The position numbers were made by a program, and so were the translations under genes. Below, one piece after another: positions 54,162-63,720 of a stretch of DNA of 64,000 bases (positions are counted from its first letter, which is position 1; each line of letters begins with the position of its first letter). The DNA lies in assembly GCA_011525745.1 (NCBI GenBank), contig WYBU01000122.1:38463-102462 (forward strand), read 5' to 3'. Source of the DNA: Planctomycetaceae bacterium. GTDB lineage: Bacteria > Planctomycetota > Phycisphaerae > UBA1845 > UTPLA1. The notes under the pieces are model-generated. The model was given only the letters and a program-made list of their open reading frames with translations. It searched no databases and was not told the origin of the DNA.

Positions 54162-54574
54162 CCGACTACGTCGTCAGTGCCCTGCTGCTGTTCGGCTCGA
54201 CGTTCATGTTCGTCGGCTCGGTCGGCATCGTCCGCATGCCGGACCTGTTCTCGCGCATGCAGGCCACCACCAAGTCGCCGACGCTCGGCATCGGCTGCGT
54301 GCTGGCGGCGGTGGCCGTCTATTACGGGCAGACCGGCGTTTCGGTTCGGGCCGGGCTGATCATCGCGTTCTACTTTCTGACCGCGCCGGTGGCCGCGCAT
54401 ATGATCGGCCGGGCTGCCTATCGCATCGGCGTGCCGATGTGGGAAGGCACGATCATTGACGAGCTTCGTCCGGCGCGGATGAAGGACGCGGACGCGTCGA
54501 AACGCCAGCACCGCGCGGCCGGCGAGCCGGCGCCCTCGGCAGGCCCGGACGACACGGCCGCCCCGAGTTTCTGA
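54158..54574 (+). CDS. mrpG: Na+/H+ antiporter subunit G (MrpG/MnhG)
   Basis: A 138-residue subunit with three helices. GIVRMPDLFSRMQATTKSPTLG is the MnhG signature (R.PD...R.H/Q..). The last 35 residues are a hydrophilic tail (KDADASKRQHRAAGEPAPSA) longer than in most homologues. ATG 54158 overlaps the mrpF stop. Last gene of the operon. Confidence 0.93.
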   Translation: MTDYVVSALLLFGSTFMFVGSVGIVRMPDLFSRMQATTKSPTLGIGCVLAAVAVYYGQTGVSVRAGLIIAFYFLTAPVAAHMIGRAAYRIGVPMWEGTIIDELRPARMKDADASKRQHRAAGEPAPSAGPDDTAAPSF

Positions 54575-54640
54575 AAACGGCGACCGCGAAAATATGGCGC
54601 CATGCCATCGGCGCGAATCGTCCGCCTCGGGTAAATCGTT

Positions 54641-54668
54641 TTGCGATCGGCGGCCGACGGGATAAAAT
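54641..54668 (+). promoter_or_regulatory. Sigma70-like promoter for the two-domain stress protein
   Basis: TTGCGA (54641-54646) and TAAAAT (54663-54668) with a 16-bp spacer; leader of about 36 bases carrying GGAGGAG before GTG 54712. It lets the gene be transcribed apart from mrp. Confidence 0.5.
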
Positions 54669-54711
54669 CGAACGAAACGACCGGCGCGGGACATCGCGCA
54701 GGAGGAGTCCG

Positions 54712-55599
54712 GTGCTTGAATTTCAGAAGTTGGGCATCTACCTCAACGACGAACCCGGCGACGACGAGGCCCTGGCCTTTGCCGGCCGCCTGGCCGAGTT
54801 CGCAAATGCCGAATCGGTCCTGTGCATGCACGTGCGCGGCGTCGAGACCGCGCCGGCCGGACCGGCGCCGGATTACGAGAAGCTCCGGCAGCACGTCCTC
54901 AACAGTCTGCCGCCGGCCGTAGCCGCAAAATGCACGGTCGTTGTGCAGGAGGGGCAGGGCATCGCCGAAATCCTCCGCACGGCGCGCGACGAGTCGCTTG
55001 ACCTGCTGGTCGTCGGGCGCCGCCCGCCGCACGATCAGCGCGCGGTCGGCTCCGCCTTTTTCCGCCTGGCGCGCAAAGCCCCCTGCTCGGTGCTCGTGAC
55101 GCCGGATGGCGCGCGCCCGCACTTCGCAAGAATTCTCGTGGCGACCGATTGTTCCGAGCATTCGCGGCGGGCGTTGCAGGCGAGCATCGAGATTGCCCGC
55201 ATGTGCCGCGAGCCGAATCCGCAGGTCATCCTCCATTCCATCTACACGGTCAGTTACGGTTACAGCTACACCGGGCAGAGCTTCCCGGAAGCGGTCAAGG
55301 CCAAGGAAGAACTGAGCCGACGAGAACTCGGCGCCTTCGTCGCCGAAATCGATCACTCCGGCGTTCAATTCGAAACGGTCTGCACCTGCTCGAGCGATCC
55401 CAACGCGGCCGTCTATGACCTCGTCGCCGCGCGCAACCTCGATCTGATTGCCGTCGGCAGCCGGGGCATGTCGGCCGCCGCGGCGGCGCTGCTCGGTTCG
55501 TTTACCGAGCGATTGCTGATCAACGCACCCGCGCCGGTGCTCGTCGTCAAGAAGAAGGGCGAGAACGTCCGATTGCTGGAGGCACTGTTGTCGGGGTAG
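54712..55599 (+). CDS. Two-domain universal stress protein
   Basis: A 295-residue protein with two UspA domains (about 1-140 and 141-288). The first domain ends LLVVGRRPPHDQRAVGSAFF and lacks the full G-x2-G-x9-GS motif; the second has IAVGSRGMSAAAAALLGSFTERLLINAPAPVLVV with a complete ATP-binding pattern. So only the C-terminal half probably binds ATP. GTG 54712 has GGAGGAG 5 bp upstream; no nearby ATG fits. It follows the mrp operon by 137 bp with its own promoter, and a stress-linked role beside the Na+/H+ antiporter is plausible but unproven. Confidence 0.87.
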   Translation: MLEFQKLGIYLNDEPGDDEALAFAGRLAEFANAESVLCMHVRGVETAPAGPAPDYEKLRQHVLNSLPPAVAAKCTVVVQEGQGIAEILRTARDESLDLLVVGRRPPHDQRAVGSAFFRLARKAPCSVLVTPDGARPHFARILVATDCSEHSRRALQASIEIARMCREPNPQVILHSIYTVSYGYSYTGQSFPEAVKAKEELSRRELGAFVAEIDHSGVQFETVCTCSSDPNAAVYDLVAARNLDLIAVGSRGMSAAAAALLGSFTERLLINAPAPVLVVKKKGENVRLLEALLSG

Positions 55600-55668
55600 T
55601 AACGTGCCGCAACGGGCCGCCGGTCAATCAAGTCGTGTGGACCGCTTGAGATATGCAGGTTTTACTCG

Positions 55669-56685
55669 CTATCCAAGCCCCGCCTTGACCAGCTCCTGAA
55701 GTCGCACGACGCCCAGCGGAACCCGGTCTTCCCGCGCCACGACCAGCGACGTGATCTGCGCATCGCGCATCATCTGAAGACAGTCCACCGCCAGCGTCTC
55801 GGGCGCCACCGTCGAATGCGGCACCGGCGTGTCATTCGGATCGCGCCGGCTCAGCCGCCACGCCTCACGCGCCGTCAGCCGCGTCGGCTGCGCCTCGCGC
55901 GACAGCAGCCGCCGCAGATCGCCGTCCGTGAACACGCCCAGCAGCGCACCGGACGCCTCGACGATGCAGGACATCCCCAGGTGCTTGCGCGTTGTCTCGA
56001 TGATCAGATCGTTGAACGTGGCGTCGGCCGTCACACGCGGCAACTGCTCGCCGCCGTGCATGATGTCCGACGCACGCAGCAGCAGCCGCTTGCCCAGGCT
56101 GCCTTCCGGATGGTAGCGGGCGAACTGCTCGGACCGAAAGCCGCGCGCCTCGAGCAGCGCCATCGCCAGCGCGTCGCCGACCGCCAGCATCATCGTGGTG
56201 CTCGTCGTCGGCGCAAGTTGCATCGGGCCGGCCTCGGGCTGCTTCGGCAGGCCGATGACCACGTCGGCCAACTCCGCGAGGGGCGACGCGCCGGCCTCGC
56301 ACACGGCGATCACAGCTCCGCCGATTCGCTTGAAGTGGCCGACGAGCCGCACGATCTCCTCGGTTGCGCCGCTCTTCGAGAACGCCAGCAGCACGTCGCC
56401 TTCCTGCACCATGCCCAGATCGCCGTGCAACGCCTCGACCGGGTGCAGGAACTTCGCCGGCGTGCCCACGCTCGACAGCGTGGCGGCTGCCTTGGCCGCG
56501 ACGTGGCCCGACTTGCCCAGCCCCGTAACGATCATCTGTCCCGAGCCGGTCAGGATTTTCTCCAGCGCATCCAGGAATGACTCGCCGAGCGCCCCATGCA
56601 GCGCTTGCAGCGCGGCCGCCTCGGTGCGCACGACTTCGCGGGCGGTCGCCAGATGCCGTTCCAGGTTGTGCTTGAGTTTTTTCAT
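55669..56685 (-). CDS. kdsD: Arabinose-5-phosphate isomerase (KdsD/KpsF family)
   Basis: A 338-residue SIS-CBS protein that makes arabinose-5-phosphate from ribulose-5-phosphate for Kdo synthesis. The SIS domain (about 35-180) has VTGLGKSGHVAAKAAATLSS, HPVEALHGDLGM and AFSKSGATEE; two CBS domains follow (about 205-265 and 280-338). GRSLGK-like ARYHPEGSLGKRLLLRASDIM links them, as in KpsF/GutQ. ATG 56685 starts MKKLKHNLERH; the frame to 56838 overlaps the upstream gene. It lies 16 bp after the ykgJ-like gene, so they form an operon. It supports lipopolysaccharide with Kdo. Confidence 0.92.
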   Translation of the reverse strand: MKKLKHNLERHLATAREVVRTEAAALQALHGALGESFLDALEKILTGSGQMIVTGLGKSGHVAAKAAATLSSVGTPAKFLHPVEALHGDLGMVQEGDVLLAFSKSGATEEIVRLVGHFKRIGGAVIAVCEAGASPLAELADVVIGLPKQPEAGPMQLAPTTSTTMMLAVGDALAMALLEARGFRSEQFARYHPEGSLGKRLLLRASDIMHGGEQLPRVTADATFNDLIIETTRKHLGMSCIVEASGALLGVFTDGDLRRLLSREAQPTRLTAREAWRLSRRDPNDTPVPHSTVAPETLAVDCLQMMRDAQITSLVVAREDRVPLGVVRLQELVKAGLG

Positions 56686-56701
56686 GTCGTGTTTTCCGGC
56701 G

Positions 56702-57325
56702 TCACATCGCCGGCGTCGATTCGGCCGCGGCGCCCGCTCGCGCCCGCCGGCGCGGTACGCCGTTCGATCCGTGCCGTCCATTGCCGCGGAACCGGCTCGG
56801 CCGTCGTGCGTGCCCGACACGGCCGTTTCGGCCGCCACCGCGGACCGGTGCGTGGATTCCGTTGCCGCCCCCGCGGGCGATCGGCGGCATGTTGATCGCT
56901 TCTCGCTCGGCCTGGCGCGGGTTCACCAGCCATTGATAGGCGCGCGGCCGGTTTTTCCGGAGATATTCCAGATACTCTTGCTCGTTGGTGAACAGCTCGA
57001 TGTAGGGATCGCCCTCGCCGTAACGCTCGCAGTTGTCGATTTCGTATTCCTCGCAGACGATCGGCCGCGATTCATAAATGCCGCAGCGATGGCCGTCGAG
57101 ATGACGGCAGCGCGTCAGCACTTCGACGTACCATCCGTCGGAGTCGATGAACACGCGCATGTTCTCGTGCAGCAGGTACCAGCGGATTTCGTCGTAGTCG
57201 TTGCGGTTGCGCGGCGCCTTGATGGCGATCGTCACGTATCGGCAGCAGTGACCGCAGTCGGCACACGGCTCGGGGTCGAATGGGTCCAGTTTTTTCTTTG
57301 CGGGCGGTATCACATTCAGTTCCAT
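56702..57325 (-). CDS. YkgJ-family cysteine-cluster protein
   Basis: A 207-residue protein of the CxxCxxCC zinc/iron-chelating family: C21, C24, C27 and C28 in PCADCGHCCRY, then RCRHLDGHRCGIYESRPIVCEEYEI with the second conserved cysteine set. The last 55 residues are a Gly/Arg/Asn-rich disordered tail, longer than usual and possibly nucleic-acid binding (inference). Its cofactor and role are not established. It precedes kdsD by 16 bp. The ATG at 57325 has GGAACGA upstream. Confidence 0.85.
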   Translation of the reverse strand: MELNVIPPAKKKLDPFDPEPCADCGHCCRYVTIAIKAPRNRNDYDEIRWYLLHENMRVFIDSDGWYVEVLTRCRHLDGHRCGIYESRPIVCEEYEIDNCERYGEGDPYIELFTNEQEYLEYLRKNRPRAYQWLVNPRQAEREAINMPPIARGGGNGIHAPVRGGGRNGRVGHARRPSRFRGNGRHGSNGVPRRRARAGAAAESTPAM

Positions 57326-57468
57326 CGTTCCTCGTTCCCTCGCGTGGCGCGGCCATCGGCCGCGGCGATGTATCTTAACATCGAGACGCGAAAGGGCGAG
57401 AACGGGTCTCAGCGCGTCGCAGCGGCGAGGCCTGCGGCGCGGAGGTCAGGCGGCGGTCGCCATGCGGA

Positions 57469-59925
57469 TCAGAACGACGTGCCGATCGAGAAGCTGAAAA
57501 CCTGCGTATCGTCGTCGCCGTTTTTGGAAATGGGCCAGGCCAGGTCGAAGCTCAGCGGGATCGGTCCGAAGAACGGCACATACACGCGCGCACCGATGCC
57601 GACGGCCGCGCGCCAGTCCTCGATCGTCGCCGACTCTTCGATCGTACCCATATCAAGGAAGGTCACGCCGCGCAGCACCTTGCCCGCCAGCGGAAAGGAG
57701 TACTCAGCGCCGGCCAGCAGCATGAAGTCGCCGCCGATACGTTCATCGTCGCGGATGAGAAAACCGCCGCGCGGGCTGACGCCGCGAAACTCGAAACCGC
57801 GAATCGAGCCGATGCCGCCGCCGTAGAAACGCTCGAAAACCGGTGCGTCGCCGAAGATATTGCCGACGGTGCCGCTCAACGCCAGCACATGCTTGCGATC
57901 GAACGTGTCCGTGTGCACCGTGTAAAACCGCGTGTAATCGCCGATCGTCTTGCTGAAGTCGTAATCGCCGCCCAGCGCGCCGTACTGTTCCCACGACAGG
58001 CTCAGCCGGCTGCCGCGCGTCGGCAGAAACAGGCTGTCGGTCGTGTTGCGCACGACGGTGCCCTTGACCGAGGTCAGCCAACTGTCGCCCTTCACGTCTT
58101 TGATGTCGGGGTCGGAGAAGAAATCGGTCCCGCCGATGTCGACCTGCTCGAATCGCAACGCGATTTCGGCCGACCAATTGCGCAGCGGCCCGGTGCGGAA
58201 GCGATGATCGAGACTGGTCGTGAAGCCCAGCCGCTCGATGTCGTATTCCGAAAAGCTGCGCTCGAAGTAATACAGGCCGATGTTGCCGCCGTAGGGCTGA
58301 TCGAACAGAAACGGCTCGCGGAAGTCGAGGCGGAAGCGCGACACCTGCGTGCCGGGTTCGAGCTGCAAACGCAGCGTCTGCCCCGCGCCGCGGAACGATT
58401 TGCCCTTGAAAAACTCGGCCGGCGTGCGCGGCCAGTCGAATATGTCGAAGTTGCGATTCTCGAGCGTGATGTTGCCGATGACGCCGTTGTTGGTCGTGAC
58501 GCCGACGCCGAACAGCAGGTCGGTCATGCGGTCTTCCTTGACCTCGACCAGGGCGTCGCGATAGGTCGGATCGTCGCCGATGGGGCTGATGCGCGCTTCG
58601 CTGAACAAGCGCGTCTCGCGCAGGCGCTGCTCGGCGTCGCGCGCGGCGGTCTGGTCGTAGAGGTCCTCCGGGAAGAAGTCGAGATTGCGGCGAACGACGC
58701 GATCCTGCGTGCCGACGTTTCCGCGGATGATGATGCGGCCGAAGCGGTACTGCTTGTCTTCGTCGATCGTCAGCGTCAGGTCGACCAGCCCCGGTTCGAT
58801 GGAATAGACCCAGTCGCTGCGCACCGCGACGTAGATGTACCCCGAGCGCCAATAAAGGTCCTGAATGCGCTGCACGTCCTGCTTGAGCACTTCGGCCCGC
58901 AGCGGCGCGCCCTCGGTCAGCTTCAGACCCGCCTCGGAACGAATCTGTTCCGGCGAGAAGACCGTCTGACCCTTGAACGAAATGCTCTTGATGTGATATC
59001 GCGCGCCTTCTTCGATGACGAAGCGCACCGTCATGTCCGACTGATTCGGCGCGAGCACCAGCTCGTGGCCGACCTGGGCGTCGAGGTAGCCCTCGCCGCG
59101 GTAGAACTCCGCCAGCGCCGCCGCGTCGCGCTGCGCCCGCTCTTCGTCGATGTCGCCCGTGCGGAACAGCCAGATGTAGGTTTTCGTCTCGATCTTGCCG
59201 CTCAGCTCGCGCGGGCTGAAGGCCGAGGCGCCCGCGAAAACAATGTGCCGCACGCGCACGCGCGGCCCCTCGCTGATGTTGAAGATCACGCGCCGCTCGC
59301 GCCGCAGCGCCTCGGCGTCGTGTGTCACGTGGACGTACGTGTAGCCCTTTTCGCGGTACAGCCGCTCGATCGCGTCGATCGCCTGGCGCACCGCAAAGTC
59401 GCTCAACGGCGATCCTTCCTTCAGCTCGATTTCCTTCAGCAGACGGCTGGTCTTGAAACGCTGGTTGCCGACGAATTCGATCGATGCCGCCGACTCGCGC
59501 TCGACCACGGTGAACGTCACGATCAGCCGGTCGCCATCCAGGGCCTTCGTCACATCGACCGAGTCGAACTTGCCGGTGCGAAACAGCCGGTCGGCGTCGC
59601 CTTGGGCCGTTTCTTCCGCGTAGGGGTCGCCCGCGCGCGTGCGAATGACCGACTGGGCATAGCCCGCGTCCACGCGCACCAGGCCCTCGAAGCGAACTTC
59701 GGATACGACCGTGCCCTCGATCGATGGGCCGGGCGGTGCAGGCTGAGGCGCCGCCACCTCGCGCGGCTCGGTAGGCGGCTGGGCCGCATCCTGAAACGCA
59801 GGAGCATCCGCCGAACCGCACAGAATCGCCAGGGCAATCGCGATAAAGCGCAATCTCGAAAGAGGCGGGTGCGGCTCCTTGTCGCAGGGCGCACGGATTG
59901 CCGGCGAACGGGGGGAATACGGCAT
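57469..59925 (-). CDS. bamA: BamA-like outer-membrane protein assembly factor
   Basis: An 818-residue Omp85 protein. A signal peptide (about 1-44 with a basic N-region) precedes about five POTRA domains (roughly 70-430, each about 75 residues; e.g. SIEFVGNQRFKTSRLL and SISFKGQTVFSPEQIRSEAG) and a 16-strand barrel ending in Phe (FSFSIGTSF), the outer-membrane beta-signal. GGGIGSIRGFEFRGVSPR holds the conserved RGF motif of loop 6. The ATG at 59925 is preferred: the in-frame ATG at 60030 lies at the predicted transcription start. No skp or lpxD adjoins it. Confidence 0.92.
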   Translation of the reverse strand: MPYSPRSPAIRAPCDKEPHPPLSRLRFIAIALAILCGSADAPAFQDAAQPPTEPREVAAPQPAPPGPSIEGTVVSEVRFEGLVRVDAGYAQSVIRTRAGDPYAEETAQGDADRLFRTGKFDSVDVTKALDGDRLIVTFTVVERESAASIEFVGNQRFKTSRLLKEIELKEGSPLSDFAVRQAIDAIERLYREKGYTYVHVTHDAEALRRERRVIFNISEGPRVRVRHIVFAGASAFSPRELSGKIETKTYIWLFRTGDIDEERAQRDAAALAEFYRGEGYLDAQVGHELVLAPNQSDMTVRFVIEEGARYHIKSISFKGQTVFSPEQIRSEAGLKLTEGAPLRAEVLKQDVQRIQDLYWRSGYIYVAVRSDWVYSIEPGLVDLTLTIDEDKQYRFGRIIIRGNVGTQDRVVRRNLDFFPEDLYDQTAARDAEQRLRETRLFSEARISPIGDDPTYRDALVEVKEDRMTDLLFGVGVTTNNGVIGNITLENRNFDIFDWPRTPAEFFKGKSFRGAGQTLRLQLEPGTQVSRFRLDFREPFLFDQPYGGNIGLYYFERSFSEYDIERLGFTTSLDHRFRTGPLRNWSAEIALRFEQVDIGGTDFFSDPDIKDVKGDSWLTSVKGTVVRNTTDSLFLPTRGSRLSLSWEQYGALGGDYDFSKTIGDYTRFYTVHTDTFDRKHVLALSGTVGNIFGDAPVFERFYGGGIGSIRGFEFRGVSPRGGFLIRDDERIGGDFMLLAGAEYSFPLAGKVLRGVTFLDMGTIEESATIEDWRAAVGIGARVYVPFFGPIPLSFDLAWPISKNGDDDTQVFSFSIGTSF

Positions 59926-60039
59926 TCGATCAGGGTGCGTGTCGCCCTCGCCGCTCGGGCGAGTGCACGCCTTGTGATCGAAGAACCGAGATTTCGATCC
60001 TGATACGACGGAAGATTCGTACCGCGCCATTGAGCGGGC

Positions 60040-60067
60040 ACTATACCGACGGCGCGGGCGATGTCAA
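60040..60067 (-). promoter_or_regulatory. Near-consensus sigma70 promoter for bamA
   Basis: Minus strand TTGACA (60067-60062) and TATAGT (60045-60040) with a 16-bp spacer, the best promoter in the window. The predicted start is near 60033, giving a leader of about 108 bases to ATG 59925. Confidence 0.65.
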
Positions 60068-60119
60068 AACACGTCCGTCGCACACCGTGACGCCGATCGG
60101 GGACGGATACAATCCCGAC

Positions 60120-61271
60120 ATGGGCGAACGCACTCATCTGCTCGACCTGGACCTTGCCGCGCTGGAAGACCGCTTCGAAGCCGACGGCCTGCCGCGCTAT
60201 CGCGCCCGGCAGGTGCTGGAGTGGGTCTATCACAAATTCGCCCGGTCCTTCGACGAGATGACCAACCTGCCGCTGGAGCTGCGCACGAAGCTGGCAGGCG
60301 TGTATCACATTCGCACGTCCACCGTCGCCCGCCGCGCCGGCGCTTCCGACGGCGTGGTCAAGTGGCTGCTGCAATGGCCTGACGGCGCTGCGTGCGAGTG
60401 CGTGTTGATTCCCGATGGCGACCGCCGCACGGCTTGCATCAGTTCACAGGTCGGCTGTCCGGTCGGATGCGTCTTCTGCGCCAGCGGACTGGATGGGCTG
60501 GAGCGGAACCTGACGTGCGGTCAGATTGTCGAGCAGGCCCTGCTCGTCGCGCGGGTCTGCGCGCTGGGCGATGACGACCCCGCGTCGCCCGCCGACGATG
60601 GTGTCACTCGCGGCGCCGCCGTTACAACGGATGATGCCGCGACGGCGAGGCTGAGCAACGTGGTCTTCATGGGCGCCGGCGAGCCGCTGGCAAACTATGG
60701 CCCGGTGCTGCGCGCCATCCGCACGCTTCATGCCGACTGGGGCCTGGGGCTGGGCGCGCGGCGGATTACGCTGAGCACCGTCGGCCTGCCGTCGCAGATT
60801 CGGCGCCTGGCCGATGAGAATCTGCCGATCAATCTCGCCCTGTCGCTGCACGCGCCGAATGAAGCGTTGCGCCGGCGGATCATCCCGTGGGCGGCGCTGA
60901 CGCCGCTGTCGGAGTTGATCGACGCTTGTCGCCACTACTTTGAGCGCTCCGGCCGCGAGATTACGTTGGAGTACATCCTGCTCGGCGGCGTCAACGACGG
61001 CGCGTCGCACGCCGAGGAGTTGGCGCGCTTCACGCGCCAGGTGCGCTGCAACGTAAATCTGATTCGCTACAACCCGGTCGATCCGCTGCCGTATGCCCGC
61101 CCCACCGCCGAAGCGGCCAAGCGCTTTCAGGAGGTCCTGCGGGCGCGCGGCGTCAACGCTCATCTGCGCCGCTCGCGCGGCCTGGACATCGACGCCGCCT
61201 GCGGCCAGTTGCGCCGCCGAACGCTGACGGCGCAGCGCGTGCAGGTGACGGTAGCCCGTGAAGAATCATGA
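60120..61271 (+). CDS. rlmN: Dual-specificity RNA methyltransferase RlmN
   Basis: A 383-residue radical-SAM enzyme methylating C2 of A2503 in 23S rRNA and A37 in some tRNAs. The cluster cysteines are C113, C117 and C120 (GCPVGCVFCASG); FMGAGEPLANYG and STVGLPSQIRRL follow, and the methyl-carrying cysteine is in DIDAACGQL. Between residues about 142 and 168 there is a low-complexity, acidic Ala/Asp/Thr insertion that most homologues lack. ATG 60120 gives the family N-terminus. It is divergent from bamA. Confidence 0.93.
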   Translation: MGERTHLLDLDLAALEDRFEADGLPRYRARQVLEWVYHKFARSFDEMTNLPLELRTKLAGVYHIRTSTVARRAGASDGVVKWLLQWPDGAACECVLIPDGDRRTACISSQVGCPVGCVFCASGLDGLERNLTCGQIVEQALLVARVCALGDDDPASPADDGVTRGAAVTTDDAATARLSNVVFMGAGEPLANYGPVLRAIRTLHADWGLGLGARRITLSTVGLPSQIRRLADENLPINLALSLHAPNEALRRRIIPWAALTPLSELIDACRHYFERSGREITLEYILLGGVNDGASHAEELARFTRQVRCNVNLIRYNPVDPLPYARPTAEAAKRFQEVLRARGVNAHLRRSRGLDIDAACGQLRRRTLTAQRVQVTVAREES

Positions 61272-61394
61272 GTCGGTCCACGCACTGCCACGTAATCGCC
61301 CGGCAAATCCGCCTGGGGGCGGTGCGATGCCGGTCTGATGGATCGAGTGCGTACACCCGATACAATCCAGGCCCGATCAGCACGAGGAGACACT

Positions 61395-63683
61395 ATGTCA
61401 TCGCATTCTGCGTCCAACATCGGTTCACTGCCGCGCGGGGCAATTGCCGGCGTCGCTCTCTTGCTTTCTGCTTCGGCGCCGAGCCGCAGCGCAATTGCCC
61501 AGGCGCCCGACCTGGCCGCGTGGCTGCCGGCGGATTCCATCGCGGTTTTTCAGTGGGGCGGCGCCGATGCGCTGGCCGAACCGATCCGCGCGACGGCGCT
61601 GGGCAATGTCCTCGCCGAACCGGATGTCGATCGCTTCGTCGATCAGACCATCCGCGGCATCACCGACTCGCTGCGCCGCTCCGCCGCGCGCCAGCAGACC
61701 GCGACGTCGATGGCGACCGAGCCGATGCTGAAATTCTGCGCCGGCCTGTGGCGGCGACCCGTGGCGGCGGCGCTGTGGGACCTCGACCTCGCCGCGCCCG
61801 AGCCGGATCGCATTCGAGCGGTCGCGGTCGTTCACCTCGGCGAGCAGGCCGGCCCGTTCCGAGTGACGATCGACCAGTTATCCGCGCTCGTCGTCAAGGC
61901 CCGCGGCGGCGGCGCGAGCGCCCCGGCCGATCTGCCGCCCGGCTGGAGCGAATACCGTCCGGCGGCTGAATCACCGCGTCTGGCATGGGGTATCGTTCGC
62001 GACGCGCTGGTGATCACGCTCGGTCCCGACACGCCGAAGAGATACCTCGCCGCGCTGGATTCGCCGCAGCACCTGGCCGATCACGCCGAGTATCTGGCCG
62101 CACGTGCCGGTCTCGGCGCGTCGGCCGAGCCGGCGGTCGCCGCGATGTATCTCGATGTCGACCGTCTGCGCATGCGCCTGCTGGGGCCGAAGAGTCCGCT
62201 GGGCGTCGGCGGCGTTGCGGGCGTGCTGGCCGCGTTGCAGTCGCTGGGACTCGACGGCGTCACGAGCCTGGCCGGCGTGATTCAGCCCGCCGACGGCGGC
62301 TGGCGCAGCAGCCTGTTCATCCGCTGTGCATCGCCGCGACGCGGATTGATGAAGGCGTTCGACCAGGCGGCGCTGACGGATGACGACTTCCTGCCGATAC
62401 CCGGCGACGCCACGATGGTCCATGCCACGCGACTCGACGTGCAGCGCGTGCTCGCGGCCGACGTCGTGCCCGGAACCGAAGCGGCCTCGGCCGAATCCTC
62501 GCGGATGAATCCGGTATTGTCGGCCGCCCTGGATTCCGCACTGGGAACCGAATGGCGCGAACGACTGCTGCCGGCGTTGGGTGACACGTGGGTCGTGTTC
62601 GATGCGCCGAGCAACGGCAGCCTGACGCTGTTGGGTGCGACTTTATGTGTACGGACCAAAGACGCCGATCGGGCAGCCGACGCGCTGAAAACGGTCGTCG
62701 AGTCGCTGATCAAGCGTCACGGCGTACGCGGCGTGCGCGTGAACACGATGTCCCAGGGTGCGCGCCCGATCGCGTACATCGACACCGCTGAAGCGCCGTT
62801 GCCGGTTTCGCCCGCGTGGGGCACGCAGGGGCAGTGGCTCGTCGTGGCGATGTATCCGCAGGTCGTGCGGGCGACGCTCGACCGGCTGGCGGCGGCGGAC
62901 GTACGCGAACGATCGATTCTCTCGAACCCCAAATTCACCGCGTCGCGACAGCGCGCCGCGTCCGACGCGCAGGCACTGACATGGTACGACGCGCGCTACT
63001 ACGTTCGCGACATCTACGCGATCGCCCTGCCCGCATTACATGCCATGTCCGCCGATCTCCGTCGACAGGGGCTGCGCCTGGACCCGGCCGCCATTCCGCC
63101 GCTGGATGTGATCGCGCGGCACGTGGGTCCGACGGTCGTCTCGACTCGATCTGACGCCCAAGGCGTGCAGATGGTCGCACACGCGAGCCTGCCGCTGTTG
63201 ACTCTTTCGGCGCCCGAGGCGGCCGTGCTGCTGCCGGCGGTGGCGGCGGCGATATTCCCGGCGACGGTCCGTGCACGTGATGCATCCCAGCAGGCGCAGG
63301 CGCTGGTCCAGACCAAGCAACTCGGCATGGCGTGCGTTATCTACTGCACCGAGCACGGCGACACGCTGCCGAAAACGCTGGATGACATTCTGCCATATCT
63401 CGGTGGCGCCGAAGATCGCAGCCTGTTGACCGCATCGAACGACGTGCCCGGCAACGTCTCTTACGTGCTGACCGAGGGCATGCCTCGCATCAGCCGAATC
63501 GAAGATCCCGCGCGATTCGTGATGCTGTACCAGAAACCCGAGCTGCATCACGGCGAGGGCGCGATCGTCTGCTACGCCGACGGACACGTCGAGTGGCGGC
63601 CGATGGCGGCCTTTCAGGAAGACCTCGAGCGGACGCGAAAAATGATCGAAAAGGCCGCCAACCTCGGCGGCGCGAAGCCGTAG
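61395..63683 (+). CDS. Large secreted planctomycete protein with pseudopilin-like tail
   Basis: A 762-residue exported protein with a signal peptide (1 to about 37). The body is alpha/beta with phrases such as LPADSIAVFQWGG, VAAMYLDVDRLR and PGDATMVHATRLDVQRVLAAD, similar in style to DUF3352-type secreted proteins, but I do not recognise a specific family. Near the C-terminus, KQLGMACVIYCTEHGDTLPK and IVCYADGHVEWRPM resemble the globular domain and H/DG tail of planctomycete pseudopilins, without the N-terminal prepilin helix. ATG 61395 has GAGGAGA 7 bp upstream. It precedes a hairpin repeat array. Function unknown. Confidence 0.65.
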   Translation: MSSHSASNIGSLPRGAIAGVALLLSASAPSRSAIAQAPDLAAWLPADSIAVFQWGGADALAEPIRATALGNVLAEPDVDRFVDQTIRGITDSLRRSAARQQTATSMATEPMLKFCAGLWRRPVAAALWDLDLAAPEPDRIRAVAVVHLGEQAGPFRVTIDQLSALVVKARGGGASAPADLPPGWSEYRPAAESPRLAWGIVRDALVITLGPDTPKRYLAALDSPQHLADHAEYLAARAGLGASAEPAVAAMYLDVDRLRMRLLGPKSPLGVGGVAGVLAALQSLGLDGVTSLAGVIQPADGGWRSSLFIRCASPRRGLMKAFDQAALTDDDFLPIPGDATMVHATRLDVQRVLAADVVPGTEAASAESSRMNPVLSAALDSALGTEWRERLLPALGDTWVVFDAPSNGSLTLLGATLCVRTKDADRAADALKTVVESLIKRHGVRGVRVNTMSQGARPIAYIDTAEAPLPVSPAWGTQGQWLVVAMYPQVVRATLDRLAAADVRERSILSNPKFTASRQRAASDAQALTWYDARYYVRDIYAIALPALHAMSADLRRQGLRLDPAAIPPLDVIARHVGPTVVSTRSDAQGVQMVAHASLPLLTLSAPEAAVLLPAVAAAIFPATVRARDASQQAQALVQTKQLGMACVIYCTEHGDTLPKTLDDILPYLGGAEDRSLLTASNDVPGNVSYVLTEGMPRISRIEDPARFVMLYQKPELHHGEGAIVCYADGHVEWRPMAAFQEDLERTRKMIEKAANLGGAKP

Positions 63684-63720
63684 CTTCCGGCAGGCACATA
63701 GTACGGCCGCCCCCGGCTGT

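Noticed and set aside
57889..60003. 704-codon plus-strand ORF
   Set aside because: Antisense to bamA, which has signal peptide, POTRA domains and barrel. The antisense product has no recognisable domain.
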